Positions 7,207 to 16,493 of a stretch of 64,000 nucleotides of DNA are shown in pieces. Every line of letters starts with the position of its first letter. The stretch's first letter is position 1. This stretch comes from an uncultured Eggerthellaceae bacterium (lineage in GTDB: Bacteria > Actinomycetota > Coriobacteriia > Coriobacteriales > Eggerthellaceae): positions 1 through 64,000 of the forward strand of contig CAJURX010000008.1 of the NCBI GenBank assembly GCA_910589125.1, read 5' to 3'. The notes under the pieces were generated by a model. It did not search any database, was not told the origin of the DNA, and was given only the letters and a program-made list of their open reading frames with translations. The translations under genes were made by a program, and so were the position numbers.

Positions 7207-8654
7207 GAGTTGCGCTCCAAGAAGGAAGGTCCCTTCAACTGAGAGACGTTGTCCTGATACTGTCGCTGATTCTCCACTATCTTCCCTTCCAGCTCATTCG
7301 ATTTGAAATCAGTAGCTCCTTGCGCCACGCTAAGCGCAGCTGAGGTGACGTCCAGCTTGTTCACCGAGAGCTTCGCGCCTGTGGTAACGCGATCGATGAA
7401 GGGATCGCCCATGACATCCATAGCCCCGAGAGCGCTTTCAATGGCCATGCTCTGCGCAAAGGATGATTCATCCTTGTAGCCTTCGAGCACTGCGCTCGTT
7501 GCCACAAAAGCCGCAGATCTGGCGCCATGAGAGACCGACTCGCCCACCCTGATGCCCGAGAAGCCCTTCTCGTGAGGTTCAACGACTGCTGACCCTATCG
7601 AAGCGAAGTCGTCCAGCGGGTCGGCCGATATATTATCAGCCGTAAAGTTCCGCCCTCCAGCAGGCTCTTTCATGCGCGCATCACGTGCGCTCATGGTCTT
7701 CATGCGGTTGACAACATCGTTAGCGGTCGAGCCAGCAGAAAGGCCACCCAGCACCGCGATGGCGGCACCGGCCAAGGGGGTTGCTGCACCTGCCGTTGCG
7801 ACGGTGGCTGCGACCCCGACGATCAAGATCCCAACACCGAGGATCACCCCCAAAGTATCATAGATGCGCTGCTCTTCTGCCAGCCTGAGAGCCTCCCTTT
7901 GATAGACCTCACCGTACATGACCTCCTGATTCTGGATCATCTTGTCGAAGTTCGCCTCTTGGTTAGCGGCTGAAGCATTGTATGCATTCCCCAGATCGAC
8001 CTCATCAACAGTAGCGCTGAACGTACCTGGCACATACGCTGAGATGGAATGATCCTGGCTCATGCATTGCGACAGCGCATTCGAAAGGGCTGCATAGAGC
8101 TCGGCGAAGCAGCCTTGATCGGCAGAGAACGCCGCCTTGCCAGAGGACTCCGATTCCCTCACATCGCTGATCAGATCCTCAACATCTTTGTGCAAGCGAC
8201 AGAGCTCATCGTATGCATATCGAGAGTTCGGTTGTCCCACATGCATGCCCTCTGGCAAGGCATGCATAGCAGCTTTGACCTCATCTTCGATGTCTCCATC
8301 GCATATCGCCTTCCAATCATCTATACATTGCAGCTTCGTCTCAAGCTCATCTTCTGAGAGCTTGCCCCAATCATTCTCGTGCAAAGGCTCATTCGTGTAT
8401 CTGTCCATATAGCTCGCGAAATAATCGCTGGAGAGCTGGCCTGCCAACGTCGCTATGCTCGACGCGAACACGAGATGCGTCTCGGCGAAATACGCCTTGA
8501 TCGAATCAGCTGCTGCCCCACGAAGGGAGGCAAGCCAAACGAGTTCGCTGATCGCTGTGCCGAGCTTCTCTATCTTGCCTTCCACATCGTTCTTGCAATT
8601 CTCATACGCTGACCCCACATCGTTCAGGTCTGATTTCAATACATAGAAGCCCAT
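7185..8654 (-). CDS. LXG-domain type VII secretion substrate 1
   Basis: A 489-residue protein. The N-terminal ~200 residues are helical with the LXG hallmark (LRGAAADSIKAYFAETH at about 44-60). An Ala/Gly-rich hydrophobic stretch follows at about 265-305, then a 180-residue C-terminal region. LXG proteins are secreted by EssC-dependent systems, often as antibacterial toxins. I recognise no toxin fold here, and parts of the C-terminal region (GDP...SGAKLS) resemble the second LXG protein at 9500-10798, so a structural or host-directed role is possible. An AGAGGG site precedes the ATG. Two small helical partner genes lie immediately upstream and a membrane protein overlaps its end. Confidence 0.75.
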   Translation of the reverse strand: MGFYVLKSDLNDVGSAYENCKNDVEGKIEKLGTAISELVWLASLRGAAADSIKAYFAETHLVFASSIATLAGQLSSDYFASYMDRYTNEPLHENDWGKLSEDELETKLQCIDDWKAICDGDIEDEVKAAMHALPEGMHVGQPNSRYAYDELCRLHKDVEDLISDVRESESSGKAAFSADQGCFAELYAALSNALSQCMSQDHSISAYVPGTFSATVDEVDLGNAYNASAANQEANFDKMIQNQEVMYGEVYQREALRLAEEQRIYDTLGVILGVGILIVGVAATVATAGAATPLAGAAIAVLGGLSAGSTANDVVNRMKTMSARDARMKEPAGGRNFTADNISADPLDDFASIGSAVVEPHEKGFSGIRVGESVSHGARSAAFVATSAVLEGYKDESSFAQSMAIESALGAMDVMGDPFIDRVTTGAKLSVNKLDVTSAALSVAQGATDFKSNELEGKIVENQRQYQDNVSQLKGPSFLERNSWATAWS

Positions 8655-8703
8655 GGTCCCTCTACATCTCCTCTATACATCCATTCTCGTATTCCCTGAG
8701 ACC

Positions 8704-9009
8704 CTATTTGTGTCCATAGAGGGATTTGGACAGCTCCTCTGAATACATCCGCGCCATAGCACTGTCCTCCTCCACAAGGCTCTGCCCTGCTTCGAGCAGC
8801 TTCACAGAGTCCTTCCAGAGCAGATTCTCGTATTTGACGACGATGTTCCTCAGGTCTTCGACACGAGACCGGAATTCGCTGAGCGCCTCAGACCTCGTCT
8901 CCCCTTCTGGCAATGTGAGCGAGAGCTCCGTCAACGCTGATCGCGCAGTCTCGATCGACGCATGCACGCGCTTCAGACCACCGAAGTCTATCCGTATCTC
9001 TTCGCTCAT
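8704..9009 (-). CDS. small helical LXG partner (Lap1/DUF6317-like)
   Basis: A 101-residue all-helical, WXG100-sized protein with no signal peptide or membrane segment. It aligns with the 107-residue product at 10783-11106 (shared pattern I.I..L..H..-E.AR..L, ALxEF..R, then L..V..Y and DS). Small helical proteins encoded before LXG genes bind the LXG domain and act as targeting partners. The ATG beginning MSEEIRIDFGG follows GGGGGAG at 7 nt; an in-frame start 21 codons earlier overlaps the previous gene and was rejected. It starts 2 nt after the 149-residue gene. Confidence 0.65.
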   Translation of the reverse strand: MSEEIRIDFGGLKRVHASIETARSALTELSLTLPEGETRSEALSEFRSRVEDLRNIVVKYENLLWKDSVKLLEAGQSLVEEDSAMARMYSEELSKSLYGHK

Positions 9010-9011
9010 GA

Positions 9012-9461
9012 TCACGCTCCCCCTTGTCCGACCAACTGCCGCCCGATCGAAGCCAACATATCCTGGCGCCACTTGACCATGCTCATGTAGCCCTCGATCA
9101 GCTCTGCCATCAGATTCCTTTGCGATCGCTCAGCATCGATCTTCGCCTGGATCTCATAAACGAGCGCCTGACAACCCTGATGCAGATCCTTGGCTGATGT
9201 ATAGGTCTCACCGGTACGCGTCCTATCTTCGAACTCATCCCAATTGGTACCAGCCCACTCTCCTGAGGGAGTTTGGAAGATCCGCTGCATGAGATCATCA
9301 GCTGCGTGGACCGCTTGCTCAGCATGACCCTTTGCGATCTCAAGCTCCTCTATCCTCGCGTCGATCTCATCATTCTTGCGGCGCGCCTCCTCGATGCTGT
9401 TGTTCAGGTCGCATATGGCTTGCCGCAATCCGGCCTGCTGACTCTGCAACGACCGCCCCAT
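9012..9461 (-). CDS. coiled-coil LXG partner with WxG motif (DUF5082-like)
   Basis: A 149-residue helical protein. A coiled coil spans about residues 5-60, followed by EWAGTNWDEF containing a WxG turn at about 88-90, then a second long helix. This is the helix-WxG-helix plan of type VII substrates and of the DUF5082/Lap2 proteins that accompany LXG proteins. It resembles the product at 11112-11531 (AWAGDRADAF). AAGGAG lies 6 nt before the ATG. It opens the second LXG module, 39 nt after the first LXG gene. Confidence 0.65.
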   Translation of the reverse strand: MGRSLQSQQAGLRQAICDLNNSIEEARRKNDEIDARIEELEIAKGHAEQAVHAADDLMQRIFQTPSGEWAGTNWDEFEDRTRTGETYTSAKDLHQGCQALVYEIQAKIDAERSQRNLMAELIEGYMSMVKWRQDMLASIGRQLVGQGGA

Positions 9462-9499
9462 CAGCTTCTCCTTCCCTTCGCTCGTATCCTTGTGCGCTG

Positions 9500-10798
9500 C
9501 TATGCGGCAGCACGCCTCTGCTGCCCTGCTGGTGATGTAGGCGCCATGCGCAAGGCATCTAGCTCTTCTATCCTGCGCATATGCGCCTTGGCCTCTTCGC
9601 GCATGCGATCATGATTCCCATCTGCGAGCGCTGTGACAGCGTGCGAAGCCTGCCCTGTCAGCGACGCCGTCAGCTTCACGCTGCCGCTCACCACCTTCAC
9701 AGGGTCGCCCTTGCCCTTGAGGAACGGTCCCACGAGCGAAGCCACCGCAGCGACCGACGATGAAGAGACCTTGCTCTTCGAACTGGCACTCCCGTCATCC
9801 CCCTCAGGGTTGTCCCAAGCATTCTTGTTCGCGATCAGATCCTGGATGCGCTCGAATGAATCAGCACCGGATTTGAGCGTCCCTGCACCCGCCACGAGCG
9901 CTGCCGCCACACCACCGGAAGCCACGACAGCGACCACGCCTGCAAGGGTGGCTGCCACGCTGCCTGCGATGCCGAGCAGCTCCCATTGAGCGCGACCCTC
10001 TTCGCAGATGCGCCGCTTCTCCTCTTCACGGATGACCTGCCGTTCGATCATCTGATCATGAGCAGCGATGAGCGCATCCATGCCCCTCTCGCGCATGAGG
10101 CTCGCTGTGTTCGATACCCCGGTCAAGGCAAGGCAAGCGTCCGTGATGGGATACGAGCCCGGCACATACCCCTGCACGCTCTCTGCATCCAAGAGAGAAT
10201 CGGCGATGTTCAGACGCAGCTGCGTCTCGATCAGGTCGAAGTGCCGAGTGCCCCATCCGAAGAGCCTCATCCCCTGCTCCTCAACGGACCGGACCTCGTT
10301 CTTGACGCGCTCCACATCGTCATGGGCCGTCGTGAAGGCAGCCTGCAGGCCATCGCTTGCCGGAATGGTCGGCCATGGCCCCTCCGGCAGCAGAGCCGCG
10401 ACGCGCGCAAGGTCTGCCCCGATGGCGGGGATGCGCTCATCCTTCGCTTGAGCGAGCAAGCCCCGTTTCTGCTCCATCTCATCCTCAGGAAGGACCGCAT
10501 GAGCGCTCTCGGAGATCGGAGCATCCCCGAAGCGCTTCATATAGCTGACCGCATAGTCGAACTGCAGCTGACCTACCAAAGCGAGCATCCCCTCGATGAG
10601 GGGCGCGTGCGTATTCGCAAGGTAGCTCTTCAGCGCTTCAGCCGCCTCCCCCTTGAAGCTCTTCATGGCACGGATCTCTCCGATAGCTTTGGAGAGCGCG
10701 GCGAGGGCATGGGCAAGGCTTCCCACCTCAGGATCGCCAAAGGCGATATATTGCTCATAGGCGGCATCGACGCTCGTCATCTTCACGGCATATCCCAT
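9500..10798 (-). CDS. LXG-domain type VII secretion substrate 2
   Basis: A 432-residue protein with an LXG-type N-terminus (FKGEAAEALKSYLANTH at about 48-64), a helical body, an Ala/Gly/Val-rich hydrophobic stretch at about 283-312 and a C-terminal region ending in a charged helix. It is a paralogue of the 7185-8654 product over the N-terminal domain (QL..DY..SYM.RF) and partly at the C-terminus. No catalytic toxin domain is recognised. GGGGAGG lies 4 nt before the ATG, and the gene overlaps the end of its small partner. No obvious immunity gene follows; the next gene opens the other LXG module. Confidence 0.75.
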   Translation of the reverse strand: MGYAVKMTSVDAAYEQYIAFGDPEVGSLAHALAALSKAIGEIRAMKSFKGEAAEALKSYLANTHAPLIEGMLALVGQLQFDYAVSYMKRFGDAPISESAHAVLPEDEMEQKRGLLAQAKDERIPAIGADLARVAALLPEGPWPTIPASDGLQAAFTTAHDDVERVKNEVRSVEEQGMRLFGWGTRHFDLIETQLRLNIADSLLDAESVQGYVPGSYPITDACLALTGVSNTASLMRERGMDALIAAHDQMIERQVIREEEKRRICEEGRAQWELLGIAGSVAATLAGVVAVVASGGVAAALVAGAGTLKSGADSFERIQDLIANKNAWDNPEGDDGSASSKSKVSSSSVAAVASLVGPFLKGKGDPVKVVSGSVKLTASLTGQASHAVTALADGNHDRMREEAKAHMRRIEELDALRMAPTSPAGQQRRAAA

Positions 10799-11106
10799 GA
10801 CGCCTCCCCTTCCCCAGAAAGGCCGGACCCGATGGTGCGGGCATATTCCTTGGCGAGCGCATCATCCTTATCCATGAACGCGGTTGACACCTGATAGATC
10901 GTCCGCGAATCCTCCTCCACCCGCGCCGCATACAGATCGACGACCTCTGCGAGCTGGATGATGCGCTGCTCGAACTCAGGAAGCGCCCAAGATCCGGCCG
11001 CATCAACGCTCAGATGCGGCCTCACAGCTGCGAGCTTGGCGCGAGCACGCTCAAGGTTCCCATGCAGCTCCGCAAGACGATGGATGTTGATCTGGATATC
11101 CGCCAT
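10783..11106 (-). CDS. small helical LXG partner (Lap1/DUF6317-like)
   Basis: A 107-residue helical protein without signal peptide or membrane segment, paralogous to the 8704-9009 product. It likely pairs with the LXG protein encoded just downstream, whose start it overlaps by 16 nt. Start choice: a GTG at 11115 overlaps the previous stop (GTGA), while the ATG at 11106 follows AAGGTGA; the ATG is used here, and the difference is three residues. Confidence 0.6.
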   Translation of the reverse strand: MADIQINIHRLAELHGNLERARAKLAAVRPHLSVDAAGSWALPEFEQRIIQLAEVVDLYAARVEEDSRTIYQVSTAFMDKDDALAKEYARTIGSGLSGEGEASWDMP

Positions 11107-11111
11107 CCGCC

Positions 11112-11531
11112 TCACCTTCTCCCCAAGCGCGTGCGCATGCTTTCGCGCTTGCGCTCCACGCTCCGCTCATCACGAGCGATATCAGATGCGAGAGAGCCGC
11201 GTTCAGCCCTGAAAGTGCGAAGCTTTCCATCCATGGCATCCACGAGATCCGCGCATTGCATGCGCATCCTCACCGCTTCCTCTCGTGCCGCCCCTCCTTC
11301 AGACATCTTTGCCATGAAGGCATCGGCACGATCGCCAGCCCAAGCGCAAAGGGTGAACGCAAACGTCAACCGCTCAAGGGCCTGCGCTTCGTCACGAGCA
11401 TGGACCGCATGAGGTCGAGCCTCTTCGATGGCCGCGATCTGCACATCGAGCCCATCAAGGCTGGCGCGCTTCTCTGCGATGCCGCGCTCCAATGAAGCGA
11501 TCTGGGCCGAGAGCTCCTCTGTCGCAAGCAT
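11112..11531 (-). CDS. coiled-coil LXG partner with WxG motif (DUF5082-like)
   Basis: A 139-residue, mostly helical charged protein with two long helices separated by CAWAGDRADAF, the WxG turn. It matches the plan of the 9012-9461 product and precedes the small partner and the LXG gene in the same order, giving a duplicated three-gene module. The Shine-Dalgarno is weak (TAGG). An ATG four codons upstream overlaps the DUF4176-like stop and has no ribosome binding site. Confidence 0.6.
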   Translation of the reverse strand: MLATEELSAQIASLERGIAEKRASLDGLDVQIAAIEEARPHAVHARDEAQALERLTFAFTLCAWAGDRADAFMAKMSEGGAAREEAVRMRMQCADLVDAMDGKLRTFRAERGSLASDIARDERSVERKRESMRTRLGRR

Positions 11532-11536
11532 GGCGC

Positions 11537-11854
11537 CTACCATGCACTGATAGGCTGCGGATCTGCCTTGGGCACATCCAGACCGGCAAGGGTCTCATTG
11601 ATGAGGCTCACGGCCTGCATGTCATCCTCGTTCGAGAAGCCCTTGGCATGCACCTCTGCGATGTTCTCATGATTGCTGTAGATGACAGCATCTCCCAACA
11701 TGCCTTCGGGATACAGGCAGAACCCGTAGTCGTAGTACTCGCGACCATTCTCCCCATCCACGATGAGCGCGCGGCCGATCACCATCATCTTCTTGGGGTT
11801 CCCCTCAAGGGATACCACCGAACCCAATGGCAAGAATTCCTGTGCTTCGATCAA
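11537..11854 (-). CDS. DUF4176-like type VII locus protein
   Basis: A 105-residue protein resembling DUF4176, a small cytosolic family found repeatedly beside essC and LXG genes (pattern LPLGSVVSLEGNPKKMMVIG, then YDYGFCLYPEG). Its role is not established; a chaperone or adaptor function is plausible. The start is TTG overlapping the essC stop (TTGA), with GAGGAG 6 nt upstream, so its translation is coupled to EssC. No better start is available. Confidence 0.7.
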   Translation of the reverse strand: MIEAQEFLPLGSVVSLEGNPKKMMVIGRALIVDGENGREYYDYGFCLYPEGMLGDAVIYSNHENIAEVHAKGFSNEDDMQAVSLINETLAGLDVPKADPQPISAW

Positions 11855-14800
11855 TCTGTGCTCCTCTCTGTCGTTGAGACCACATGCACGAGGCGGACGA
11901 TGCCGCCCTCGATCGCATAGCCGAGCGTTGCATCCATCCGCGCGTCAGGAAGGATGCCCCTGGTATAGGAGATGCTGATAGCGTTCTGGCCCTCGACGCC
12001 AGGGCCGATCCAGAGGCCATCACGCGAGGTCAGGTGCGCCTTGAACCAATCCTCATATGCATACCCCGCATCATTGGCGGCGTCGAACAGCACCACAGAG
12101 AGCAAGCCATCGGGCTGAAGCCCCTTGAGGAGGTCCTTCACGGCAGACGCTATCTCGAAGGGACAGCGCGAGAGGAATCCCATCACGCCAGAGAGCACGA
12201 TGGTGGTGCTCCGGCTCACCCCGCTTGCGATCAGGCCTTCGAGATACTGGATGGCGAACTCATCCTTCCTCGTGGAGAGCACGCACCCTTCAGGCTGGCT
12301 GCTCAGAGCCTTCGCCATGTCCAACACGACGATATCCCGCTCACCACGGGCTACCCATGCTTCGATGAGTGCCCCGATGAACTGACCGCCCGTCTTCGTC
12401 TTCAGGGAGATGCACCGCACGAGCGGCGATTCGCTGAGATCGAATGCAGCCGACGCCAAGCTGTCATCGAAGATGCCGTAGGGCATGCTGTCAGGCGGCA
12501 GCTGCATATCCGCCAGGAGCTGAGGGGTCACGCATTCCGGAGGCATGGGAATGGACGGCGCTCGATCTGCCTGCACAGGATATTCCCGAGAGAGCGCAGC
12601 GCACGTAGCCGCGATGGCGTCGTATTCACTCTCTTCCTCAGAGCATGCCCGAGCCGCCTGGAATTCATAGAGCTCATCGCCCAAGCGCACCAGCCCGCGA
12701 CCATATCCGTGCGGCACCGCCATGCCATGCAGAGAGCCGAACAGCATCACGTAATCGGACGGGTCGGGGAGGTCGCATGCGATGACCTGCCGGAAATGGC
12801 TTCGCATCCGCATGCGCACGGAATTGGTGGTCTCGCTCACGAGCACGATGCGGATGCCTACCTGCGCTGATTCGCGTGCGAAGCTGACGAATTCCTCCTC
12901 AAGGTGGGGATGCGCATCCAAGAAGGCTGCGATGCCATTGACGACGACGAGCAACGCCGGGACCCCCTCTGTCCGCTCGCAGTAGCGCGCGAACGAACCG
13001 CCATGCTGCGCGAACGGCGCCCGACGCTCAGCTACGAGAGCACCCATGAAGCCGAAGAAGCGCTTCATCTTCTCATCGTCTCCCAGCGCGATGACATCCC
13101 CCACCTGAGGCGCATCCGCAAAGGCGGCAAGGGACCCGCTCCCGAAATCGAGCAGATACGCATGCAACGTGCGTGGCGAGTGCTGGCGGATGGCAGAGCA
13201 CAGCATGGCTCGCACCACCTGCTCTGCGCCAGCGTCCGCGCTCCCATAGACGATGGCATTGCCCTCTTCCAGCAGCGGGAGCGTGAGCAAACCCTGCGAC
13301 TGATGAGCTGGATCATCATATGCGCCCACTACGGGCTCCAGCGTATGGTCATCCGCACCATGCCAACCAAAGCGGCGCTCTATATCAGAGAGCACGATGG
13401 AGGACGGCAGCGGTGGCAGCCAGAGCATCTGCGCGCTCTTGCCCTGTGCCGCCGCCACTTGCACGATGCACTCGGAGATGGCGACGATCTGGGACTTCTT
13501 CACCCCCGATGCGGCTGCGACCTGAGGCTTGACGGAAAGGAGGACGCGACCCGTATTCGAGATATAGCTGACCGCAAGATCCTGCGACGCGCCTTGCCCC
13601 TCATTGGCGATATACGGAACGCCCGAATACCCGGATTGCCCCTTGTCGAAGAACTCGTTGTATCCCACGAGCAAGAAGAACCTGCCAGGCTGTACGATCT
13701 CGGCCGCATCAGGGCGCTTGATGATCTCCTTGGAATCAGCCGCATCTGCCACCTTGAGCGATATCTTGAAGCGGGAGTTCGACCAGATCTGATCATTCAC
13801 CACACCGCTCGGCTTCTGCGTAGCCAAGATCAGGTGCACGCCAAGGGATCGACCGATGCGCGATGCGGAGATGAGCTCATCCATGAACTCCGGTTCCTGC
13901 TGCTTGAGCTCTGCGAATTCGTCAGCGATGAGGATGAGATGCGGACATGGCTCAGATACCCTTCCCTGCCGATAGAGGTCGAGGTACTTGTATATGTCCA
14001 CATTGTCGCCACCGAGCACCTCGCGCGCCTCGTTGAAGAGCCGCTGCCTGCGCCGGAGCTCGCTCTGGATGGATGCAAGGCTGCGCGAGATGGCTGACCC
14101 ATCGAGGTTCGTGATGGTCCCCGCGATATGGGGAAGGCGGAAGCGGCCGTTATCGAACGCCTTCGCCAAGCCACCGCCCTTGTAATCGATCAGCACGAAC
14201 GCAACGTCATCAGGCGAGTAATTCAACGCCATGGACAGGACGTACGTGATGATGAACTCTGATTTGCCCGACCCCGTCGTGCCAGCGATCAAGCCATGGG
14301 GACCATGGAAGTCCTCATGCAGATCCAGCATGAATGCGTCCCCAGCAGGATCCACCCCGATGGGTGTAGCGAGCGTATCAGAGGCATTGTTCTCACGCCA
14401 ACGATCCGCCACGTTCAGATGGTCCACATTGCTCACATCGAACATCTGCAAGAACGAGAGCCTATCAGGGAGCGACCCCGTGGATTCCGATACATCGAGG
14501 CGCACGCGCGCGACATCGAGAGCAAAGCTCTCCGCGCTCTCCAATGAGACAGGCTCATCAGGAGCGAAGGGCTTTCTCGTACCCGTCGAATCATCCCGAT
14601 CGAGCAGGTAGGCACCATCCCCATCCTCGCCGATGATGATGCGGCATTGGATGGGCAGCTCATGCATGCGCTCAGCGCATGCGATGACCGTGAACCCCAT
14701 GTTGTCCTTGCATGCGAGCACATCCCTCACGACCTGCGATTTGTCATAGACGGCTTTCGAGGGACATGCCAAGATCATGTAGGGCTTCGCTTCCCGAGCA

Positions 14801-16392
14801 TCGAAGCGGTCAGACGCCATGCGGGATTCGAGCATCTTCTCAAGGCTCATGCCAAGCGCATTCGCTTCCTCCAATGAGGCTGCGAAGAAGCGCGTTGACC
14901 TATCGTCTGTGAAGAGATGCGGAAGATGCTTCGCGAAAGCCCATGCTGGCGCCGAAGCCTCATCCCCCAGGATGGCCACCTTCACATCTGCATAGGAATG
15001 CAATGCGCAGATCTGCACGATGGCATTGCGCAGGAAGCCATCCGTGAACGCCCGCGTGCCGACGATGCCGATGACCGGGCTCTCGATGAGGGAATGGCCA
15101 AGGGGCACGCCATGCAAGAGCTGCGGCTCTCGCGCGAACGCATCGACCGCATCGCGCAGATCATCCTCCTGGAGCTCGAAGCGGATATCAGGGAAGTGGA
15201 TGTTCGCCGCAAGGGGGATATCACCTCGGCCGAGTCTGAGCTCGAGGTAGTCCTTGTGCAAGGGCGTCCGCGCCATGAAGCGAGCGTCCTCCTCAGCAGC
15301 GACCCTCAAGCACGCACGCGGAGAGAGGCGATTCTCTTCCAAGATGTCCTTCTGCAGCTTGCACTCCTGTTGGAGCTCGGACCTGACCTTGCCCAGATAC
15401 TGTGAATAGGCACCCCTGCGCAGAGCCTCCTTCTGCTCATGGCGCTTATGCTGGAAGCGCTTGTCCAGGATGGGCCAGAGCACACTGCCAGCCAACATGG
15501 CCACTGCCATGGCGAGCATGGGGACGGCTCGCAGCATGCTGCCATCCTGCCCCATCATGAACATGACGGACACGCTCGCTGAGAGGATGGAAGCCATCGC
15601 CATGGCAAGCGATGGCCCCACGCGCATGCCGATGGGGGTATCGTCCTCGAATTCGGGTTGCGGCGGAGCGTCGACGATGAACTCCTTGCGCTCGATGGAC
15701 CGCGCAAAACGGAGCGCCGGATAGAAATAATGCCTCTTCGTTCCTGGCGTATGCCTATCCGGAGCCGTTCTCTTCGGGTCGTATCGAACGAGCCCCTGCA
15801 GATCCGCCACCCTGAGCATGCCCTCAGGGTCGTTCAAGGAGACGAACCGATCCCCTATGGTCAAGCGAAGCCCGAGCATCGTGACCACATCTCCCACTTC
15901 CAAGCTGATAGGGCATCCTTGCTCCATGCGCTGATTGTTGAGGAATACCCCGTTGGAGGAATCGAGGTCCTTGATCGAGAACATCCCCTCCGAGAAGGTC
16001 AGTGCAGCGTGATGCGAGGAGATGTACCGTGAGGGATAGATGATCGCGTTGTCATCCGTCCGCCCGATGGTGACTTCCATATCCTTGGAGAAGCCATAGA
16101 TGGTGGTGGTCTTATCCCCTTGGGTCGAAGGACGGCACACAACGGTCCAATGATCGATGCCTGCCTCCACAGCGAAGATGAGCGCCTCATCGAAGGGAAC
16201 GAGCAGCCGATCCGCGCCGCCCGTCGACGTGAATGCAGCGCCCTCCCCAGGGCTCACAGACCAGCCGACCTGCTCAGCCTCGGCGAAGGCGACCTTCTTG
16301 CCTGCAGCATCCTTGATCCAATAGGCACCACGCACCTCATCGGGAAGTGAGGTGGTGATGGTGCATTCATCTGACTGTACGGTTACGAGCAT
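11851..16392 (-). CDS. essC: EssC-type FtsK/SpoIIIE ATPase of type VII secretion
   Basis: A 1513-residue membrane motor, the core of type VII secretion. Order: an N-terminal FHA-like domain, a clear FHA domain at about residues 105-185 (GRTDDNAIIYPSRYISSHHAAL, DLDSSNG), two membrane helices at about 260-280 and 289-309, then FtsK/SpoIIIE ATPase modules. Module 1 has an intact Walker A GTTGSGKS at about 704-711 and a Walker B LILIADE. Modules 2 and 3 have degenerate P-loops (GSADAGAEQ and KTKTGGQ). Length matches Firmicute EssC. The ATG at 16392 follows GGAG by 5 nt; a GTG eight codons earlier lacks a site. It lies 77 nt after the WXG100 gene, with a strong hairpin between. Confidence 0.93.
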   Translation of the reverse strand: MLVTVQSDECTITTSLPDEVRGAYWIKDAAGKKVAFAEAEQVGWSVSPGEGAAFTSTGGADRLLVPFDEALIFAVEAGIDHWTVVCRPSTQGDKTTTIYGFSKDMEVTIGRTDDNAIIYPSRYISSHHAALTFSEGMFSIKDLDSSNGVFLNNQRMEQGCPISLEVGDVVTMLGLRLTIGDRFVSLNDPEGMLRVADLQGLVRYDPKRTAPDRHTPGTKRHYFYPALRFARSIERKEFIVDAPPQPEFEDDTPIGMRVGPSLAMAMASILSASVSVMFMMGQDGSMLRAVPMLAMAVAMLAGSVLWPILDKRFQHKRHEQKEALRRGAYSQYLGKVRSELQQECKLQKDILEENRLSPRACLRVAAEEDARFMARTPLHKDYLELRLGRGDIPLAANIHFPDIRFELQEDDLRDAVDAFAREPQLLHGVPLGHSLIESPVIGIVGTRAFTDGFLRNAIVQICALHSYADVKVAILGDEASAPAWAFAKHLPHLFTDDRSTRFFAASLEEANALGMSLEKMLESRMASDRFDAREAKPYMILACPSKAVYDKSQVVRDVLACKDNMGFTVIACAERMHELPIQCRIIIGEDGDGAYLLDRDDSTGTRKPFAPDEPVSLESAESFALDVARVRLDVSESTGSLPDRLSFLQMFDVSNVDHLNVADRWRENNASDTLATPIGVDPAGDAFMLDLHEDFHGPHGLIAGTTGSGKSEFIITYVLSMALNYSPDDVAFVLIDYKGGGLAKAFDNGRFRLPHIAGTITNLDGSAISRSLASIQSELRRRQRLFNEAREVLGGDNVDIYKYLDLYRQGRVSEPCPHLILIADEFAELKQQEPEFMDELISASRIGRSLGVHLILATQKPSGVVNDQIWSNSRFKISLKVADAADSKEIIKRPDAAEIVQPGRFFLLVGYNEFFDKGQSGYSGVPYIANEGQGASQDLAVSYISNTGRVLLSVKPQVAAASGVKKSQIVAISECIVQVAAAQGKSAQMLWLPPLPSSIVLSDIERRFGWHGADDHTLEPVVGAYDDPAHQSQGLLTLPLLEEGNAIVYGSADAGAEQVVRAMLCSAIRQHSPRTLHAYLLDFGSGSLAAFADAPQVGDVIALGDDEKMKRFFGFMGALVAERRAPFAQHGGSFARYCERTEGVPALLVVVNGIAAFLDAHPHLEEEFVSFARESAQVGIRIVLVSETTNSVRMRMRSHFRQVIACDLPDPSDYVMLFGSLHGMAVPHGYGRGLVRLGDELYEFQAARACSEEESEYDAIAATCAALSREYPVQADRAPSIPMPPECVTPQLLADMQLPPDSMPYGIFDDSLASAAFDLSESPLVRCISLKTKTGGQFIGALIEAWVARGERDIVVLDMAKALSSQPEGCVLSTRKDEFAIQYLEGLIASGVSRSTTIVLSGVMGFLSRCPFEIASAVKDLLKGLQPDGLLSVVLFDAANDAGYAYEDWFKAHLTSRDGLWIGPGVEGQNAISISYTRGILPDARMDATLGYAIEGGIVRLVHVVSTTERSTD

Positions 16393-16432
16393 GGCATCTC
16401 CATGGGGAACATCCACCTATCTTGAGAGGAGG

Positions 16433-16466
16433 GACGCGAGGACGACCCGCAGACCGTCCTCGCGTC
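16433..16466 (-). terminator. 12-bp hairpin between WXG100 and essC genes
   Basis: Perfect 12-bp stem (GACGCGAGGACG / CGTCCTCGCGTC) with a 10-nt loop, placed 28 nt after the WXG100 stop. It would act as a partial terminator or 3'-end protector, so that the small secreted protein is made in excess over the EssC motor. No U-run follows. Confidence 0.6.
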
Positions 16467-16493
16467 GATCCACGAGAACATATGCGAGAAGGG

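Noticed and set aside
7185..8654. LXG protein as a prophage tail or holin protein because of its Ala/Gly hydrophobic stretch
   Set aside because: No phage genes nearby; LXG N-terminus and partner genes place it in the secretion locus.
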